In this document: in pieces, positions 61,216-64,000 of the stretch
How positions within the stretch are numbered: position 1 is the stretch's first letter
How the letters are laid out: the number at the start of each line of letters is the position of its first letter
Assembly: GCF_004362405.1 (NCBI RefSeq)
Contig: NZ_SNXE01000013.1
Location: 20,049 to 84,048 of the forward strand
Origin: Roseateles asaccharophilus
GTDB lineage: Bacteria > Pseudomonadota > Gammaproteobacteria > Burkholderiales > Burkholderiaceae_C
Length of the DNA stretch: 64,000 bases
Direction of reading: 5' to 3'
Made by a program: the position numbers and the translations under genes
The notes under the pieces: generated by a model
Database searches by the model: none
Told to the model about the DNA's origin: nothing
Seen by the model: only the letters and a program-made list of their open reading frames with translations

Positions 61216-62931
61216 ATGAGCGCGCTGCTGGCCCCGACGAGCATCGACAAGCCCTGGCTGAAAAGCTACCCCGAGGGCGTGCCCGCCACGGTGAAGGTGG
61301 ACAGCTACCGATCCCTGGTGGCGCTGCTGGAAGAGGCGTTTCGCAAGCATGCACATCGCGATGCCGCCATCTGCATGGGTCAGCGTCTGACGTTTCGCCA
61401 GATGGACGAGCTGTCCCAGGCCCTGGGCGCCTGGCTGCAATCCAAGGGCCTGGAGCGCGGCAGCCGGGTGGCCATCATGATGCCCAATGTGCTGCAGTAC
61501 ATGGTGGCCATCGCCGCCATCCTGCGGGCGGGCTACACGGTCGTGAACGTCAATCCGCTCTACACCCCGCGCGAGCTGGAGCACCAGCTCAAGGACTCGG
61601 GCGCGCGCGCCATCATCGTGCTGGAGAACTTCGCCGCCACGCTGGAAGAGGTGGTCGAGCGCACCGAGGTCCGCCATGTGCTGCTCACCGGCCTGGGTGA
61701 TCTGCTGAGCTGGTGGAAGGGCCCGCTGATCAATTTCGCGGTGCGCCACCTGAAGAAGATGGTGCCCGAGTACCGCCTGCCGCTGGGGCAGGAGCGCAGC
61801 GTGACGCGCTTCGGCCAGGCCCTGGACGCGGGCTCACGCCTGCACCTGCGCCCGGTGGACCTGGGGCCGGACGATGTGGCCTTTCTGCAGTACACGGGGG
61901 GCACCACCGGCGTGTCCAAGGGCGCGACCCTGCTGCATCGCAATGTGGTGGCCAATATCCTGCAGTCCGAGGCCTGGTTCTCGCCCATGCTGCGCCAGCG
62001 GGGCGACAAACCCATGACCACGGTCTGCGCCCTGCCCCTGTATCACATCTTCGCGCTCACGGCCTGCTATATGCTCGGCGCCCGCCAGGGCATGACGAAT
62101 CTGCTGATTCCCAACCCGCGCGACATCCCGGGCTTTGTCGCCACCTTGCGCGAGCACCGTGTGCACATGTTCCCCGCGGTGAACACCTTGTTCAACGCCC
62201 TGGCCAACGACCCCGGTTTTGCACGCCTGGATTTCAGCGAGCTGCTGATCTCCAACGGCGGCGGCATGGCCGTGCAGCAGGCCACGGCCGAGAAGTGGCT
62301 CAAGATCACCGGCTGCCCGGTGGTGGAGGGCTATGGGCTGTCGGAAACCTCACCGGTGGCCACGGTGAACCGCGTGGACGTGCACGACTTCAACGGCTCC
62401 ATCGGTCTGCCGGTGCCCAACACCGAGATCGCGATCCGCGACGACGAGGGCCGCGACATGCCCCTGGGCGAGCGGGGCGAGATCTGCATCCGCGGCCCCC
62501 AGGTGATGGCCGGCTACTGGAACCGCCCCGACGAAACGGCCAAGGTCATGCACGAGGACGGCTTCTTCAAGAGCGGCGATATCGGCGTGATGGACGAGCA
62601 GGGCTATGTGCGCATCGTTGACCGCAAGAAGGACATGATCCTGGTTTCGGGCTTCAATGTGTACCCCACCGAGATCGAGCAGGTGGTCAGCCTGCATCCG
62701 GGCGTGCTGGAATGCGCTGCGGTGGGCATCCCCGACGAGCGCTCCGGTGAGGCGGTCAAGCTCTATGTGGTCAAGCAAGACCCCGCGCTGGCCGAAGAAG
62801 ACCTGGCCATCTACTGTCAGCAGCAGTTCACCGCCTACAAGCGCCCCAAATACATCGAGTTCCGCGACGAGCTGCCCAAGAGCAATGTGGGCAAGATCCT
62901 GCGGCGCGAGCTGCGCAGCGGCGCGGCATGA
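61216..62931 (+). CDS. fadD: Long-chain fatty acid-CoA ligase
   Basis: A 571-residue AMP-forming acyl-CoA synthetase. The P-loop is LQYTGGTTGVSKGATLLHRN, the A5 motif YGLSETSPVA, the hinge region SGDIGVMDEQGYVRIVDRKK and the catalytic Lys near the C-terminus in LPKSNVGKILRREL. It activates fatty acids for beta-oxidation. It is followed, with an ATGA overlap, by a metallo-hydrolase. The 146-bp gap upstream shows no clear promoter. Confidence 0.93.
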   Translation: MSALLAPTSIDKPWLKSYPEGVPATVKVDSYRSLVALLEEAFRKHAHRDAAICMGQRLTFRQMDELSQALGAWLQSKGLERGSRVAIMMPNVLQYMVAIAAILRAGYTVVNVNPLYTPRELEHQLKDSGARAIIVLENFAATLEEVVERTEVRHVLLTGLGDLLSWWKGPLINFAVRHLKKMVPEYRLPLGQERSVTRFGQALDAGSRLHLRPVDLGPDDVAFLQYTGGTTGVSKGATLLHRNVVANILQSEAWFSPMLRQRGDKPMTTVCALPLYHIFALTACYMLGARQGMTNLLIPNPRDIPGFVATLREHRVHMFPAVNTLFNALANDPGFARLDFSELLISNGGGMAVQQATAEKWLKITGCPVVEGYGLSETSPVATVNRVDVHDFNGSIGLPVPNTEIAIRDDEGRDMPLGERGEICIRGPQVMAGYWNRPDETAKVMHEDGFFKSGDIGVMDEQGYVRIVDRKKDMILVSGFNVYPTEIEQVVSLHPGVLECAAVGIPDERSGEAVKLYVVKQDPALAEEDLAIYCQQQFTAYKRPKYIEFRDELPKSNVGKILRRELRSGAA

Positions 62932-63875
62932 GCCTCGCAACAGCCGGCGGGCGAGCAACGGTGCTGCCGCAGGACATCCAGGTTCTGGAGCGCGGCTGGC
63001 TGTCTTCCAACTCGGTACTGATGCATGGGCACGGCAACGAGGGCGCCCTGCTGGTCGACAGCGGCTATTGCAGCCACGCCGAGCAGACGGCCGCCCTGCT
63101 GCGCCAGGCCCTGGGCGGCGAACGCCTGCGCCTGATCGTCAACACCCATCTGCACTCCGACCATTGCGGCGGCAATGCGCGCCTGGCCGCCGAGCATGGC
63201 TGCCCCATCTGGATCCCGCCGGGAGACTATGCCGCCGTTCAGACCTGGGACGAGGCACGGCTGAGCTATGCCTTGACCGGGCAGCGCTGCGAGCGCTTCG
63301 CGCCCGCACAAGCCCTGCAGCCCGGGCACATCCTCGAGCAGGGCAGCCGCGCCTGGCACTGTCTGGCCGCCCCCGGACATGATCCACATTCCCTGATCCT
63401 CTTCGAGCCCGAGGCCGGCCTGCTGATCTCCGCCGACGCGCTGTGGGAGCGGGGCTTTGGCATCGTGTTCCCGGAGCTGGACGGCACACCCGCCTTCGAT
63501 GAGGTCGAGCGCACCCTGGATCTGGTTGCCGGACTGGCGGGGGTTCGTTGCGTGATCCCCGGACATGGCTCCGTGTTCTGCGATGTGGTAGGCGCGCTGA
63601 GCGAAGCTCGCTCGCGCCTGGCCTTCTTCCGGCGGTACCCCGAGCGTCACACCCGCCACGCGGCCAAGGCCTTGCTGATGTTCCACATGCTGGAGGTCGG
63701 ACGCTGTAGCCTGACCCAGCTGCAGGATTGGGCCCAGGAAACCCCAATACATCGCCGCATGTGGAGGCTGCACTACGCCCACATACCGCTGGACGCTTGG
63801 ACCGCCGAATTGCTAGGGGATTTGGCGCGCAGCGGGACGCTCGAAATCTCCGGCAGCGCTGTACGCGTCCGCTAG
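62928..63875 (+). CDS. Metallo-beta-lactamase-fold hydrolase
   Basis: A 315-residue hydrolase with NTHLHSDHCGG (HxHxDH), the His in AAPGHDPHSL, the Asp in ISADALW and the His in VIPGHGSVF. A helical C-terminal region follows, as in glyoxalase-II-like enzymes. It overlaps fadD (ATGA), so it may act in the same fatty-acid pathway, perhaps on CoA thioesters; this is inference. It is only distantly like the hydrolase at 9925. Confidence 0.85.
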   Translation: MSLATAGGRATVLPQDIQVLERGWLSSNSVLMHGHGNEGALLVDSGYCSHAEQTAALLRQALGGERLRLIVNTHLHSDHCGGNARLAAEHGCPIWIPPGDYAAVQTWDEARLSYALTGQRCERFAPAQALQPGHILEQGSRAWHCLAAPGHDPHSLILFEPEAGLLISADALWERGFGIVFPELDGTPAFDEVERTLDLVAGLAGVRCVIPGHGSVFCDVVGALSEARSRLAFFRRYPERHTRHAAKALLMFHMLEVGRCSLTQLQDWAQETPIHRRMWRLHYAHIPLDAWTAELLGDLARSGTLEISGSAVRVR

Positions 63876-63894
63876 CAGCTTGACCCGAAAAGAC

Positions 63895-63928
63895 AAAACC
63901 CCTCCCAGCTAACGCTGAGAGGGGTTTT
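63895..63928 (-). terminator. rRNA operon terminator
   Basis: AAAACCCCTCCCAGC and GCTGAGAGGGGTTTT pair in a 15-bp stem with one mismatch around TAAC. On the minus strand the stem is followed by TGTCTTTT. It lies just past the 3' end of the 5S rRNA and faces the convergent metallo-hydrolase, so it could act in both directions. Confidence 0.88.
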
Positions 63929-63939
63929 GAGGGTAAATA

Positions 63940-64000
63940 GCCTGACGATGACCTACTTTCACACGGGAACCCGCACTATCATCGGCGCGGAGTCGTTTCA
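63940..64000 (-). rRNA. rrf: 5S ribosomal RNA, 3' part
   Basis: The minus strand reads TGAAACGACTCCGCGCCGAT from the window edge, then the conserved GATAGTGCGGGTTCCCGTGT and GAAAGTAGGTCATCGTCAGG. This is the 3' half of a betaproteobacterial 5S rRNA, ending near 63940. The 5' half and presumably the 23S gene lie beyond the window. Confidence 0.93.

Overview
The window is a GC-rich chromosomal segment of a betaproteobacterium of the order Burkholderiales. The best guess is the Roseateles/Pelomonas/Rubrivivax-Leptothrix neighbourhood. This rests on the block corC-lnt-glyQ-glyS-gmhB-plsC, the fused thiD-thiE, a DksA that keeps only one zinc-finger cysteine, an hslVU pair with a STAS-like protein upstream, and the look of the intergenic repeats. 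Genus is an inference; no 16S is visible. The window starts inside an azoreductase gene and ends inside a 5S rRNA gene, so an rRNA operon on the minus strand reaches in from the right.

Layout. 1-2 kb: azoR fragment, divergent LysR regulator, TonB-like protein. 2-8 kb: thiamine operon thiC-thiO-thiS-thiG-thiDE behind a TPP riboswitch. 8-11 kb: YkgJ-type and YciI-type small proteins, a carboxylesterase, and a LiuR-like MerR regulator divergent from a metallo-beta-lactamase-fold hydrolase. 11-19 kb: minus-strand operon corC-lnt, then glyQ-glyS-gmhB-plsC and a YgjP-like metalloprotein. 19-25 kb: CobW-type GTPase, dksA, a STAS-like protein, hslV-hslU, coaX. 26-29 kb: two tandem chemoreceptors behind a sigma-28-like promoter. 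29-39.5 kb: nitrate assimilation operon nrtA-nrtB-nrtD-nirB-nirD-nasA-cobA (minus strand), preceded by the ANTAR regulator nasT. 39.6-43 kb: icmF. 43-50.7 kb: mixed housekeeping and signalling genes, including amn, a degenerate GGDEF protein and two related acetyltransferases around a TetR regulator. 50.7-54.4 kb: tandem glycine riboswitch and dadA, then an EF-G paralogue. 54.4-57.6 kb: HTH protein, an AT-rich dyad element, two very small proteins, HDOD protein, methyltransferase. 57.6-64 kb: Lrp regulator and hppD, lipase-like protein, FFLEELY-type protein, fadD, a second metallo-hydrolase, terminator and 5S rRNA.

The most informative parts are regulatory. The nitrate operon has a readable control region in about 130 bp: a sigma-54 promoter (38753-38768), two hexaloop hairpins of the ANTAR type (38718-38741 and 38687-38700) and an intrinsic terminator whose 5' arm overlaps the second hairpin (38637-38693). 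The protein expected to bind it is encoded just upstream. A perfect 22-bp palindrome in front of icmF (39552-39573) matches at 18 of 22 positions a site next to the LiuR-like merR gene 30 kb away (9885-9906), which suggests one regulon. A glycine riboswitch with two aptamers precedes dadA. An AT-rich dyad at 55216-55262 and a pair of structured repeats with compensating base changes (21070-21148 and 23009-23084) are the least explained elements.

No CRISPR array, insertion sequence, prophage or tRNA gene was recognised. Functions rest on motif and family recognition by eye; no database search was run.
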